NCBI GenBank assembly: GCA_024642205.1
Contig: JAHEBQ010000014.1
Location: 1 to 64,000 of the forward strand
Origin: Planctomycetaceae bacterium
GTDB taxonomy: Bacteria > Planctomycetota > Planctomycetia > Pirellulales > Pirellulaceae
Length of the DNA stretch: 64,000 nucleotides
Reading direction: 5' to 3'
The notes beneath the pieces are model-generated. The model was not told the DNA's origin. It ran no database searches and worked only from the letters and a program-made list of their open reading frames with translations. The number at the start of each line of letters is the position of its first letter. The first letter of the stretch is position 1. The translations under genes and the position numbers were made by a program. Below are positions 37,248 through 46,670 of this stretch, one piece after another.

Positions 37248-38771
37248 ATGCGTTGCTTCAAAATAGTGTTGGCCCACGTCGCGATTCTGGCGACGGTCAA
37301 CCTCCAAATCGCAGTTGCGGATCGGCCGCCAAACATCGTCGTCATTCTTGCCGATGATCTTGGTTATGGTGACGTAACGCCAAACAATCCGGTATCGAGA
37401 ATTCCGACGCCGACCTTCAATCGCCTGGCCCGGGAAGGCGTTACTTTTACCGACGCCCATTCGGGTTCGGGGGTTTGTACACCGACACGTTACGGATTGG
37501 TTTGCGGACGTTACGCTTGGCGGACGCAACTAAAACGTGGCGTGTTGAATGGCTATTCAAAGCCATTGATCAGCAGTAGCCAACAGACAATCGGTGCCGT
37601 ATTGAAATCGGCCGGCTATTACACTGGTTGTGTTGGAAAATGGCATTTGGGTCTGGGATGGCAATGGCAGAAATCGTCGTCGGAGAAAATCAACGACCAG
37701 GGCGTTTCCCGTGAACAGAAAAAGGTTGACTATTCCAAAGCCCTGACCGATGGACCAACGAATCATGGATTCGATGAAAGCTACATCATTCCTGCGTCGT
37801 TGGACATGAGCCCTTACGTGTATATCAAAAACGATCGGGTGACGTCGGTTCCTGACAGCAACATTGCTTCAAGCAAGTTTCCCAAATTCTATCGCCAAGG
37901 CGAGATCAGCCCGGAGTTCAAGCACGTTGAATGTCTCAGCCATCTGATGGGAAAGGCAAACGATTTCATTCGCGAGCGATCAAAAACCGACCAACCGTTT
38001 TTTCTGTATTTTGCCATGCCATCGCCTCACAAGCCCGTCATCCCCATGGAGAGGTTTCAAGGCACGACGCCGCTGGGTTCATATGGCGATTTTGTGGCCC
38101 AGGTCGACTGGACGATTGGCGAAGTCTTGAAAACGCTGGACGAGAGCCAGGTAACTGAAAATACGTTGTTGATCGTCACCAGCGACAACGGCTCGTTCAT
38201 GCGGCGGTTTGATCAGGCGGGCGAAACTGACCATATCGACGACGAAGAGGTCCAGGGATTTCGGGCGGAGAATCATTGCGCCAACGGCCCGCTGCGGGGA
38301 ACCAAAGCGGACGTCTACGAAGCTGGCCATCGGGTTCCGTTCTTCGTCTGTTGGCCGGGCAAAGTCAAACCGGGTGCCCGGGTGGCCAAGGTAATTTGCC
38401 ATACGGACATCCTCGCGACAGTGGCCGAGGCCAGCGGTGCGAAATATGATTCGATAGCATCGGAGGACACTTTTTCCTTTCTGCCATCGGCGTTGATCCA
38501 TCCCAACCATCCGCCGGAACCTCGGCCCCGCGTTATCAACCATTCCTCGGCGGGCATGTTTGCGATTCGGGACGGGAATTGGAAGCTGGTCTTTGGCAAT
38601 GGTTCGGGTGGACGCGAACTTCCCAAGGGTACGCCGTTCAAGAAGCCGTACCAGCTTTACGATCTCGATGCCGACCTTGGTGAACGGAATAACCTGATTG
38701 ATCAACATGCTGAGATCGAGGCAAATTTGACCAGATTGTTCAGGGGCATCGCTCACGGCGATCAGAATTAA
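37248..38771 (+). CDS. Exported sulfatase (arylsulfatase family)
   Basis: A protein of 507 residues with a signal peptide of about 24 residues ending at a QIAVA-type site. PNIVVILADDLGYGDV begins the mature domain with metal-binding aspartates. SGVCTPTRYGLVCGRY is the C-x-P-x-R sulfatase signature near residue 80, whose cysteine is converted to formylglycine by a maturase (not in this window). NGSFM and GTKADVYEAGHRVPFFVCWP match later conserved blocks. Planctomycetes carry many such enzymes, used on sulfated algal polysaccharides; the exact substrate is unknown. It is followed 37 bases later by the ThuA-like gene, probably in one operon. Confidence 0.94.
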   Translation: MRCFKIVLAHVAILATVNLQIAVADRPPNIVVILADDLGYGDVTPNNPVSRIPTPTFNRLAREGVTFTDAHSGSGVCTPTRYGLVCGRYAWRTQLKRGVLNGYSKPLISSSQQTIGAVLKSAGYYTGCVGKWHLGLGWQWQKSSSEKINDQGVSREQKKVDYSKALTDGPTNHGFDESYIIPASLDMSPYVYIKNDRVTSVPDSNIASSKFPKFYRQGEISPEFKHVECLSHLMGKANDFIRERSKTDQPFFLYFAMPSPHKPVIPMERFQGTTPLGSYGDFVAQVDWTIGEVLKTLDESQVTENTLLIVTSDNGSFMRRFDQAGETDHIDDEEVQGFRAENHCANGPLRGTKADVYEAGHRVPFFVCWPGKVKPGARVAKVICHTDILATVAEASGAKYDSIASEDTFSFLPSALIHPNHPPEPRPRVINHSSAGMFAIRDGNWKLVFGNGSGGRELPKGTPFKKPYQLYDLDADLGERNNLIDQHAEIEANLTRLFRGIAHGDQN

Positions 38772-38808
38772 CTATTCAGGACACCACGGAATTAATCAGG
38801 AAAACTTC

Positions 38809-39906
38809 ATGAATCGTTTAACGAATATCTCAATCAGAGGGGCAGTTTTGGTTTTGTGCGGCTGTCTAGGTGCTGTATCAAGTGCGCAAGGTGCCCAGGC
38901 CCCTGTCAACAAATTGGTCCGGCCGGAGACTGAAACGGCGCAGGAGCCAGAGGAACAATTGTGGTGTCAATACGAAGGCCAGAATGGACCCGGTAAAGGC
39001 AAGCATATCGTCCTGATTGCGGGCGACGATGAATACCGCAGCGAACAGGCAATGCCAATGCTGGGCAAGATTCTCGCGATTCGTCACGGATTCAAATGTA
39101 CGGTACTGTTTCCGATTGATCCCAACGAGGGGACGATTGTCCCGAGTTGTCAGGACAACATTCCTGGCATGCACCATCTTGATTCTGCCGATCTTGTTAT
39201 TCTCGGCCTCCGCTTTCGGCATTTGCCTGACGATCAAATGAAGCATTTCGTCGATTACGTCGATGCAGGCAAGCCGATCATTGGAACTCGGACGTCCACG
39301 CATGCATTCAACTACGCCAATGATTCGAACAGCAAGTACAAGCACTACAGCTTCAACTCTCAAGATTGGAAAGGCGGGTTTGGGCAACAGGTCCTCGGTG
39401 ATACCTGGATCAATCATCATGGGGGTCACAAATCTGAGAGTTGTCGCGGCGTGATCGCCGACGGCCAGCAAGACGCTCCGATCCTCAAAGGCGTCACGGA
39501 TGTTTGGGGCCCGTCGGACGTCTACGGAATCAGAAATCTGCCGGACACTGCCAATGTCCTGCTGATGGGAGCTGTCTTGTCCGGAATGAGTCCCGCTGAC
39601 AAACCGGTCGAGGGTGCGAAGAACGACCCGATGATGCCGCTGGCCTGGACCAAGGGATTTCGGAGCAAGTTCGGCGTCGAATCCAGGATTTTCTGTACGA
39701 CGATGGGGGCATCGACTGATTTTGAAAGTGAGGGGCTGCGGCGTTTGATCGTAAATGCCAGTTTTTGGTGCCTTGACATGGTTTCGTCCATTCCCGATTC
39801 GGCCAACGTCGACTACGTTGACGATTACAAACCAACGGAATTCGGATTTGGATCGTTTACCAAGGGTTTGAGACCAGCCGATTTTAATTTGAAAGCGAAG
39901 CAGTAA
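38809..39906 (+). CDS. Exported ThuA-like protein
   Basis: A protein of 365 residues with CAGGAAAA upstream of the ATG. The signal peptide probably ends at AQG-AQ (about residue 28). HIVLIAGDDEYRSEQAMPML opens a class I glutamine amidotransferase-like fold of the ThuA (trehalose utilisation) type. DLVILGLRFRHLPDDQMKHF and KPIIGTRTSTHAFNY are further conserved segments, and DVYGIRNLP lies near the end of the fold. The catalytic function of ThuA-like domains is poorly known; they may act on sugar derivatives. The pairing with a sulfatase suggests polysaccharide breakdown. Confidence 0.82.
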   Translation: MNRLTNISIRGAVLVLCGCLGAVSSAQGAQAPVNKLVRPETETAQEPEEQLWCQYEGQNGPGKGKHIVLIAGDDEYRSEQAMPMLGKILAIRHGFKCTVLFPIDPNEGTIVPSCQDNIPGMHHLDSADLVILGLRFRHLPDDQMKHFVDYVDAGKPIIGTRTSTHAFNYANDSNSKYKHYSFNSQDWKGGFGQQVLGDTWINHHGGHKSESCRGVIADGQQDAPILKGVTDVWGPSDVYGIRNLPDTANVLLMGAVLSGMSPADKPVEGAKNDPMMPLAWTKGFRSKFGVESRIFCTTMGASTDFESEGLRRLIVNASFWCLDMVSSIPDSANVDYVDDYKPTEFGFGSFTKGLRPADFNLKAKQ

Positions 39907-40076
39907 ATTCGCGTTCGGTCCGGTAATTGCAGTTCCCTGGAACGGGATGCGGGACGTCGCAGGGCTGGCGGAAGCAAGATTCGGAGTCGTCTGATAACCG
40001 GCAGTCGCTGGTGAATTATCGTCGCTCCAACGCTGGCGTGTGCGGGCTAGTGATTACCTGAACTGAATTCAAACCT

Positions 40077-41225
40077 ATGGACGAATCCAAACAGCCATTG
40101 ATTGGGCTTAACCGTGAGCAGCTTGGCCAGGAGCTACAATCCGTCGGAGTTCCTGCCAAACAGGCTCGTATGCGCGTAAACCAGCTTTGGCACTGGCTAT
40201 ACATTCGTGGCGTCGATGACTTTGACGAAATGCTGAACATCGGCAAGGACTTGCGAACGGAGCTTCGGCAGAAATACACGATTGGTCATCCGGAAATTGT
40301 TGAAGAACAGATTTCCGCCGACGGCACGCGCAAATGGTTGTTGCGTTTTCCGCCACGGGGGGCGGGGGCTCCCGTAGAGATCGAGACGGTTTACATTCCT
40401 GAAACCGACCGAGGTACACTTTGTGTTTCCAGCCAGGTGGGATGTTCGCTGACGTGTACGTTTTGCCATACTGGCACGCAGAAGATGGTGCGAAACCTGA
40501 CGGCGGAAGAAATTCTTGGCCAGATCATGCTGGCCCGACATCGGCTGGGTGATTTTCTGGGTATGGATAGCGATCCTGGGATCATAGCTCCACTGGAAGG
40601 TCGAAAAATCTCCAATGTTGTCATGATGGGAATGGGGGAACCGCTATTTAATTTCGAGAACGTCAAACAGGCGTTACTGATTGCGCTCGACAACGATGGT
40701 TTGTGTCTGTCGCGCCGGCGGATAACGCTGTCAACTTCCGGCGTCGTCCCCGGTATTTACCGGACGGGAGAAGAAGTCAAAGTCATGCTGGCGATTTCGC
40801 TGCATGCCACGCGCGATGAATTGCGGGACGTATTGGTACCCATTAACAGGAAGTATCCACTTGAAAAGCTGATCGAAGCCTGTCGGGCTTATCCGGGGTT
40901 GTCCAACGCACGGCGAATCACCTTCGAATATGTGATGCTCAAGGGTGTCAATGACAGTCTTCGAGATGCGCGGGAATTGGTTGAGTTACTCGCCGGCATC
41001 CCGGCCAAAATCAACCTGATTCCGTTCAATCCCTGGCCCGGCACCCAATACGAATGCTCTGAATGGAAGACGATCGAAAAATTTGCGGCTTATCTCAACG
41101 ACAAAGGGTTACCTGCGCCGATTCGAACACCTCGGGGCCGAGACATTCTGGCGGCGTGTGGTCAGCTCAAATCGGAGTCAAAGAAGTTGCTGGCGAAGCA
41201 GGACTTGCCGTTGGTGGAGGGTTAA
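40077..41225 (+). CDS. rlmN: 23S rRNA (adenine-2503-C2)-methyltransferase RlmN
   Basis: A radical SAM enzyme that methylates A2503 of 23S rRNA and A37 of some tRNAs. The 382-residue protein has the C-x3-C-x2-C cluster motif in [35 protein letters not shown] (GGE-like SAM site), [11 protein letters not shown], and the C-terminal [15 protein letters not shown] with the second catalytic cysteine. The early residues GLNREQL...[11 protein letters not shown] are the accessory domain. All essential parts are present. Confidence 0.97.
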   Translation: MDESKQPLIGLNREQLGQELQSVGVPAKQARMRVNQLWHWLYIRGVDDFDEMLNIGKDLRTELRQKYTIGHPEIVEEQISADGTRKWLLRFPPRGAGAPVEIETVYIPETDRGTLCVSSQVGCSLTCTFCHTGTQKMVRNLTAEEILGQIMLARHRLGDFLGMDSDPGIIAPLEGRKISNVVMMGMGEPLFNFENVKQALLIALDNDGLCLSRRRITLSTSGVVPGIYRTGEEVKVMLAISLHATRDELRDVLVPINRKYPLEKLIEACRAYPGLSNARRITFEYVMLKGVNDSLRDARELVELLAGIPAKINLIPFNPWPGTQYECSEWKTIEKFAAYLNDKGLPAPIRTPRGRDILAACGQLKSESKKLLAKQDLPLVEG

Positions 41226-41278
41226 CAGGCGGAACGCGCGGGTCCCTGGTCTGCCAAGCCCCGACGTGTCGACTACAG

Positions 41279-41293
41279 CCGGCAATTTGCCGG
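41279..41293. terminator. Hairpin between convergent rlmN and lptB-like genes
   Basis: CCGGC-AATTT-GCCGG forms a five-pair GC-rich stem, 54 bases after rlmN and 56 bases from the end of the opposite gene. It has no T-tract, so it is a weak bidirectional terminator candidate. Confidence 0.3.
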
Positions 41294-41348
41294 GCGAATG
41301 CATGGGCTTGCGAACCGGCCAATGTGGCATTGTTTGGGCATCGATTCG

Positions 41349-42407
41349 TTAATCCAGGTCGGTCGATTTGAATGGAGCAGCAACGTTACGAGTGCTCCGA
41401 CGTGGCTTGGAGAACACAATTCTGGGTCGATCGCTTTTGGTTTCACCTTCAGCAGCGACTGCGTTTTGACCGACCGAGTTGAGGATCGAGATGACTTGCT
41501 GCTCCACCGCATCCAGGCGAGGCATTTCCGGAGCTTGAGGAATGGAGGCTGTCGGGGTAGATTCGGGCACCGACGATTGCCGGCCCGCCGACCACGTTTG
41601 CGGGTTTGGAGTGGACCCAGATTTTGCGCTGAGGCTGGCGCTCCTTGTTGCGGTACCATCTGGATCGATGTCCAGCCTCGTGGAGGGCATGTCGATTTCG
41701 CCCAGGTATTTCTTTTTGACTTCATCGTGGGCCACAATCTGTTCCGCCGTACCACTACAGAGGATTCTTCCTTCACTCACGACGTATGTCCGATCGGTGA
41801 TCTGTAGAATCTCTCGAGCTGCATGATCAGTAATCAGAACTGCGATCCCGGCCTGAGACAGTTCCTTAATGACAACCTGGACATTTTGAACGGTGACAGG
41901 ATCGATGCCGGCGAAAGGTTCGTCGAGCATAATAATCTTGGGGTCGGAGACCAGGCAGCGGGCAATCTCGAGTCGCCTTCGTTCGCCACCGGAAAGTGAG
42001 CCCGCTCTGGTTTTTCGAATATGAGCGATTTTGAATTGATCCAGCAGTTCTTCACAGCGAATTTTCTGTTGTTTGCGACTGAACCCCAGCAACTGCATCA
42101 TTCCCTTTAAATTCTGCTCGGCGGTAAGTTTGCCAAACACGCTTGCTTGCTGCGGCAAATACCCCATCGAGCCACTTCGACTGCGTTCATGCATTGGCCA
42201 CCGCGTCACATCGGTACCTTGCAAATACACGTTGCCTTTGTCCGGTTTTACCAATCCACACATCATTTTAAACGAAGTCGTTTTGCCAGCACCGTTGGGG
42301 CCGAGTAGACCGACAATTTCTCCCGGCTCGACTTGCAACGACACTCCATCAACGACGCGTCGTCGTCCGTAGATTTTCACCAAGCCTTCGGCTTCGAGAA
42401 TTGGCAT
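41349..42407 (-). CDS. LptB-like ABC transporter ATPase with C-terminal extension
   Basis: A protein of 352 residues. The first ~240 match LptB, the ATPase of the lipopolysaccharide export system: LLGPNGAGKTTSFKMMCGLV (Walker A), DVTRWPMHERSRSGSMGYLPQ (Q loop), SGGERRRLEIARCL (signature), MLDEPFAGIDPVTVQ (Walker B) and the H-loop in ITDHAAREIL. The tail of about 110 residues, rich in Ser, Pro and Thr and ending RSTRNVAAPFKSTDLD, is absent from typical LptB and has no recognised fold. LptF/G/A/C are not nearby. The assignment to lipopolysaccharide export is by similarity only. Confidence 0.88.
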   Translation of the reverse strand: MPILEAEGLVKIYGRRRVVDGVSLQVEPGEIVGLLGPNGAGKTTSFKMMCGLVKPDKGNVYLQGTDVTRWPMHERSRSGSMGYLPQQASVFGKLTAEQNLKGMMQLLGFSRKQQKIRCEELLDQFKIAHIRKTRAGSLSGGERRRLEIARCLVSDPKIIMLDEPFAGIDPVTVQNVQVVIKELSQAGIAVLITDHAAREILQITDRTYVVSEGRILCSGTAEQIVAHDEVKKKYLGEIDMPSTRLDIDPDGTATRSASLSAKSGSTPNPQTWSAGRQSSVPESTPTASIPQAPEMPRLDAVEQQVISILNSVGQNAVAAEGETKSDRPRIVFSKPRRSTRNVAAPFKSTDLD

Positions 42408-42536
42408 CGTGTTCCTCCATGAACTTTCGTTTTTTTCGTGTGATCGATGAAAATATGTCGATCCCCGGTGGTTCGCATCCCTCTTTGTTCCCTGCCCAAG
42501 GCCAGTCTGTTTCAGTACATGACTACGGCAGTTCGA

Positions 42537-44363
42537 TCAGCGAATGAATCCCATTCGTTCAAAGTTTGGAAAATATTTGATCGGCGTGTTCTTTGTGTGT
42601 GGCCAGTAAATCAGCATCGCGCGGCCGATCAACATGTCACGTTCAACGTAATTGTCACCGTCCCAAACCCGGCCATCGAGACTGCGCGGGCTATTGTCAC
42701 CCATTGGCAGGAATTGATCCTGGTCTGCAATCATTCCTTTTTCCAGTTGGAACATCGGATCTTGTTGGCCCTTTTTCAATCGGAAAAAAGACTGCGCTTC
42801 AGGTGTACTCCAGCTCTCCGGTGACTGCTGGAAGAATTCAATTCTGGTAGGATCCTCGCCGGTTTCATTCTCCAGCGAGCCGTTGGACAATTGACCTCGT
42901 TTAACCGAGGTGTAGTAAATGTCCCGGAGGATCTTGAGTCGGCTGACCGTAACGTCCGCCCCTTTGGTACCAACGCCTGCGGGCTCCGCGTCACCGGGAT
43001 CGGATTGGCTATACGTTGGGATTGGGATCCCGGTTCGGGTATAGTTTGACGCGTCAAACTCGATCAGCCGGTTGTTGATCCAGAGATTGATTCGATCGTC
43101 TGCGTTGACGTATTCGATATGGTAATCGCCCGGGCCTCGGAGATTGGTTTGGGCAACGGGCTCATTCACGGCTTGACCGGCTGAATCGCGAAACGTGACC
43201 TTCGTGTCGACCTGTTCGTCATCGCACTTCAACCTGGCTTCACCGTTGGCAAGGTCAATCGTGCAGGTGAAATGGGCACCCCCTTCGACAAGATCCAACA
43301 GCAATTGTCCCTGAGACGATTTTACTTCTGTCCAGCATTCCAGACCAAGATCGCCAACCCAATGCAGACCCAGGTTTTGATCTGGAATCCTGTCATTGTC
43401 GATGGACTCTCGATAAAGTCCGTCATTGTATCCGTACTGGTCGCCAATCAACCGGCCAGCAGGTAGCTTGGCACCTTCGAATCGTTTCGGAATTGTGCCA
43501 TTGTTGATCTCTGGCCATTCCTGTTTGAAAGGCTGGAAATGTCGGTAGCGCATCCAATTTTCATCGGACGTCGCTTCCGAGTGAAAACTGGGATGGTCGC
43601 CGGATTGGGCGATGGTCCAGTTTCCTTCATTGCCAAACGACTGCCAACGCGAAGGCCACGCAACCACTTTCAGACGTTTGCCAATGTAATTCGTATCGTC
43701 AACGGTCTGAAGAACATGCCGCAGTTTTCGCGGCGGCTTGCGAGTGATTTCCTTGGTGGGTTTTCCGTCGCCCGTGTCATCGATCAGATACACATCGCCG
43801 TTTTCTATCAGGATATTATCCCCCGGCAGTCCAATCAGCCGTTTGATATAGTTCTGTTTTCCATTGTTTGGATTCTTGAAAACGATTACATCGTATCGTT
43901 GAGGCTCGCTGAAGTCATAAATGAACTTGTTAACCAGGATCCGGTCACCATTGTTGGACTTGTGATCAGCCTTCCGTTTGTCCATCTTGGTTCGATATTG
44001 GCAGATGGGGCAGAACGTGCTATCGATGCTATCCCGGTACTGCGAGGTTGCCGATTCCTGACTGGCGCCAGCCCGATATCGAAACCCGCAGTTTTCGCAT
44101 TCCAGATCCATATGTTGACCTTGCAGCGACGGTGCCATTGAGCCGGTGGGAATGATGAATGCTTCCGCTTCGTAGGCACGAAACATCAATGCCAGGACAA
44201 TTGCGACGATAATCGACTCGATCGTTTCTCGCACGCCAAACTCACGAAAGAAGCCAAACACCCCACCCATCGGTTGATCGGCGTGCAGCCTTTCCGTTGG
44301 GTCGGGCATTCTGGGACGTTCCAAAGGTGGGAATGCACTTCGTCGTTTCGGTTTTTTGGCCAT
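42537..44363 (-). CDS. Signal peptidase I with zinc ribbon and large inserted domain
   Basis: A protein of 608 residues, about twice the usual length. One membrane helix (about 50-63) precedes the catalytic serine in PTGSMAPSL (Ser75). Next comes a four-cysteine ribbon (Cys89, Cys92, Cys118, Cys121). The general-base lysine is in YIKRLIGLPGD (Lys174). The closing box GDNSPRSLDGRVW (about 565) is complete except for G where S is usual. Between, ~350 residues form an insertion that looks like a beta-sandwich (LamG/concanavalin-like; residues ~250-490). It should cleave signal peptides of exported proteins. A paralogue is encoded just upstream on the same strand. Confidence 0.9.
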   Translation of the reverse strand: MAKKPKRRSAFPPLERPRMPDPTERLHADQPMGGVFGFFREFGVRETIESIIVAIVLALMFRAYEAEAFIIPTGSMAPSLQGQHMDLECENCGFRYRAGASQESATSQYRDSIDSTFCPICQYRTKMDKRKADHKSNNGDRILVNKFIYDFSEPQRYDVIVFKNPNNGKQNYIKRLIGLPGDNILIENGDVYLIDDTGDGKPTKEITRKPPRKLRHVLQTVDDTNYIGKRLKVVAWPSRWQSFGNEGNWTIAQSGDHPSFHSEATSDENWMRYRHFQPFKQEWPEINNGTIPKRFEGAKLPAGRLIGDQYGYNDGLYRESIDNDRIPDQNLGLHWVGDLGLECWTEVKSSQGQLLLDLVEGGAHFTCTIDLANGEARLKCDDEQVDTKVTFRDSAGQAVNEPVAQTNLRGPGDYHIEYVNADDRINLWINNRLIEFDASNYTRTGIPIPTYSQSDPGDAEPAGVGTKGADVTVSRLKILRDIYYTSVKRGQLSNGSLENETGEDPTRIEFFQQSPESWSTPEAQSFFRLKKGQQDPMFQLEKGMIADQDQFLPMGDNSPRSLDGRVWDGDNYVERDMLIGRAMLIYWPHTKNTPIKYFPNFERMGFIR

Positions 44364-44479
44364 CGGCGCGGGTCTGCTGGATTGCGGATATGTCAGGAAA
44401 TAGATGTTGGGTTCGACGAATAATTGTAGCGTTTTTTTGATTTCAGGCCTACGCGAAACCGGTCAACGAAATGTGGCTT

Positions 44480-45874
44480 TCAAGGGGAAATTACCTTGCC
44501 AATGACGTCTGACCGAAGCAATGACGGCGATTGCCAGTGCCGACTGTCCACTGAAATCGGGACGTTATCGCCGATGACGAAGTAGCCGTTTTGTCGGATT
44601 TTTGTCGGACCCGTGGGAGCGGGGCCTGGGACCGGGAAATAATACAGATCGCGCCAGATCCGGATTCGATTCAAAACGAGTTGATTCTTCGCGGCCCCGA
44701 CTTTTAACAGCTGATGGGAAACTGGCGCTGCTGATTCTGCCAGTTCGTGACGAAAGATCTGGTTTCCGTCAAGCCAAACCGATAACAGCAGATCGAACGA
44801 AGAAAACTCGATCCGCAAATCTGGTTTTGCAAGTCTGCCTGCGTCGATCGAAACCATGCCTGGCAGAAGGGCTGCCCCGGTACTCGTGACCAGCATTGCC
44901 GAACGTGACGTATCAATTTGGAACTCGTAAATGGTGCCGCGATGGTCAAATTGCCAAGCCAGCAGGCTGCCGGACGACATTGTCGCATCCAATTCCAGGA
45001 AGACGTCGTCCATCGCATTCAGGTCCCGACCAAGCGATTGGTTAAATCCGTAAAAGTCCTCAACTGGAGACGATTCATCCGGCTGGCTCGTGCTGACCGT
45101 GTGAGAGTAATTTCGCAGGTTCACAAACTTGAGCCAATCAACCCCGGTGTTTCTGGTGAGCGGATCGAATCGGAATGATGGATGCGTTTGCCATCCCGTT
45201 CCCTGGTCAAAGGCCCAGCGGCGATCGTGTGCGGGGCGATACGCAGAATCGTGCACCGGAATCCTCAGCGCTTTTTGATGTTCGATGCTTTTGCGCACAA
45301 TGTTTCCGTCGGCCCACAGATTGCCGTCTCGGATTTCGATCGACTCCCCGGGAAGGCCAACGACGCGTTTGATACCCGCCAACGGATGTTTGTCAGTTTC
45401 GGCATCTGCCGACATGCGAAACGCGACGACGTCCCACCGCTCGATCGGAAGCGGATTCTGCTGAATGTCGACCGAAGTGGCTGCGTGTTTCCTGCCATTG
45501 GCCGGATCAATGTTGCCACCGCAATTGGAGCAAACCCAATGCTGACGTTTGTCGGATTGTTCAGCATCACAGGTGAACGAAAAACGACAGTCGGTACACG
45601 TTACGACGTAATGTTCACCCGGAATGCTGGGACTCATCGAGCTCCCGACTACGTTACCCGTTCGGGGCATGGCGTCGTTACATCCGATGATGAAGACAAC
45701 GATTAATGTTGCGAACAGGCTGCTGAGAGATCGAGTGAAATTGCGACGACTGGGCGCGACTGGCTGGAGTGAAAGGATGCCTGTGATGCTGGTCAGATCG
45801 GTTGTTCGTGAGCCGGTTGTCATCAGGGTGGATCGCAATAAATCCGGTGGGTTTAAGAATGAACCGTTGCGCAC
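44480..45874 (-). CDS. Signal peptidase I-like protein, second copy, with zinc ribbon
   Basis: A protein of 464 residues; an alternative ATG lies at 45823. One hydrophobic segment ends IVVFIIGC, followed by GSSMSPSI with the catalytic serine (Ser79). A C-x2-C...C-x2-C ribbon (Cys93, 96, 115, 118) comes next, then GIKRVVGLPGE with the general-base lysine (Lys169). A ~240-residue insertion precedes the box GDNVPISVDSRHW at the C-terminus. It keeps every catalytic residue and shares the ribbon and insertion layout with its neighbour, but overall similarity is low. The cysteine at the end of the hydrophobic stretch could also be a lipobox. It diverges from upp, with 59 bases between them. Confidence 0.85.
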   Translation of the reverse strand: MRNGSFLNPPDLLRSTLMTTGSRTTDLTSITGILSLQPVAPSRRNFTRSLSSLFATLIVVFIIGCNDAMPRTGNVVGSSMSPSIPGEHYVVTCTDCRFSFTCDAEQSDKRQHWVCSNCGGNIDPANGRKHAATSVDIQQNPLPIERWDVVAFRMSADAETDKHPLAGIKRVVGLPGESIEIRDGNLWADGNIVRKSIEHQKALRIPVHDSAYRPAHDRRWAFDQGTGWQTHPSFRFDPLTRNTGVDWLKFVNLRNYSHTVSTSQPDESSPVEDFYGFNQSLGRDLNAMDDVFLELDATMSSGSLLAWQFDHRGTIYEFQIDTSRSAMLVTSTGAALLPGMVSIDAGRLAKPDLRIEFSSFDLLLSVWLDGNQIFRHELAESAAPVSHQLLKVGAAKNQLVLNRIRIWRDLYYFPVPGPAPTGPTKIRQNGYFVIGDNVPISVDSRHWQSPSLLRSDVIGKVISP

Positions 45875-45933
45875 TATGATTCTATCAGGTGCCGTAGCGG
45901 TAATCGAGTTGAATCCTTCCCAGGCAAATTGAA

Positions 45934-46563
45934 ATGAGTGAAATCAGAATACTCGACCATCCGTTGGTAAATTGCCATTTGACGACGTTGCGAAAAAAGT
46001 CAACGAACCCGGTGGAATTCCGTCGGTCGGTGGGGCGGCTTTCCACATTGTTGGCCTACGCTGCGACCAGTGATTTGCGAACGGCCGAGCTTCCCATTGA
46101 AACTCCGATTCAGAAAATGATCGGCCGACAACTGCTTCAGCGAATTGGCCTGATTCCGATCATGCGAGCCGGGATTGCGATGGTGGAGCCGATGTTGGAC
46201 CTGATCCCGGGTTCCGAAGTCTGGCATCTGGGTTTTTATCGGGACGAAGAAACGGCTCAACCGGTCCACTATTACAGTAAGCTGCCTGATTCATCCCCTG
46301 TTGACGTGGCGTTTATACTGGACCCCATGTTGGCGACCGGTGGGTCAGCTGCGTTGGCATGCCAGCAGATGATTGACTGGGGAGTTGGAACGATCAAAAT
46401 GCTGTCCATCATCGCGGCACCGGAAGGCATCGAGCGTTTGGAGAACGAGTTTCCCGAGATGGAAATTTACACGTGTGTTGTGGACGAACGGCTAAATGAA
46501 AACAAATTTATCGTTCCGGGATTGGGGGACGCCGGCGATCGAATCTTCAATACGACCGGGTGA
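45934..46563 (+). CDS. upp: Uracil phosphoribosyltransferase
   Basis: Upp forms UMP from uracil and PRPP in pyrimidine salvage. At 209 residues it has the family length. HPLVNCHLTTLR at the start, PIMRAGIAMVEPMLDLIP, GFYRDEET and the PRPP loop FILDPMLATGGSA are all present. The C-terminal GDAGDRIFNT completes the uracil-binding end. It stands alone, divergent from the signal peptidase pair. Confidence 0.97.
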   Translation: MSEIRILDHPLVNCHLTTLRKKSTNPVEFRRSVGRLSTLLAYAATSDLRTAELPIETPIQKMIGRQLLQRIGLIPIMRAGIAMVEPMLDLIPGSEVWHLGFYRDEETAQPVHYYSKLPDSSPVDVAFILDPMLATGGSAALACQQMIDWGVGTIKMLSIIAAPEGIERLENEFPEMEIYTCVVDERLNENKFIVPGLGDAGDRIFNTTG

Positions 46564-46670
46564 CTCCCAGGGCCAACCCGTCGTTGACGAATTAGAAAAC
46601 GCGATCAATTTTCTCCCTTAGCGATGTTAAGTTCAGTTTTTTTTCATGAGATCGTGACGGTCCACCAAGA

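Noticed and set aside
36267-37529. Long minus-strand open frame of 420 codons
   Set aside because: It overlaps apt and the sulfatase start, which have clear motifs; its own residues show no family features.
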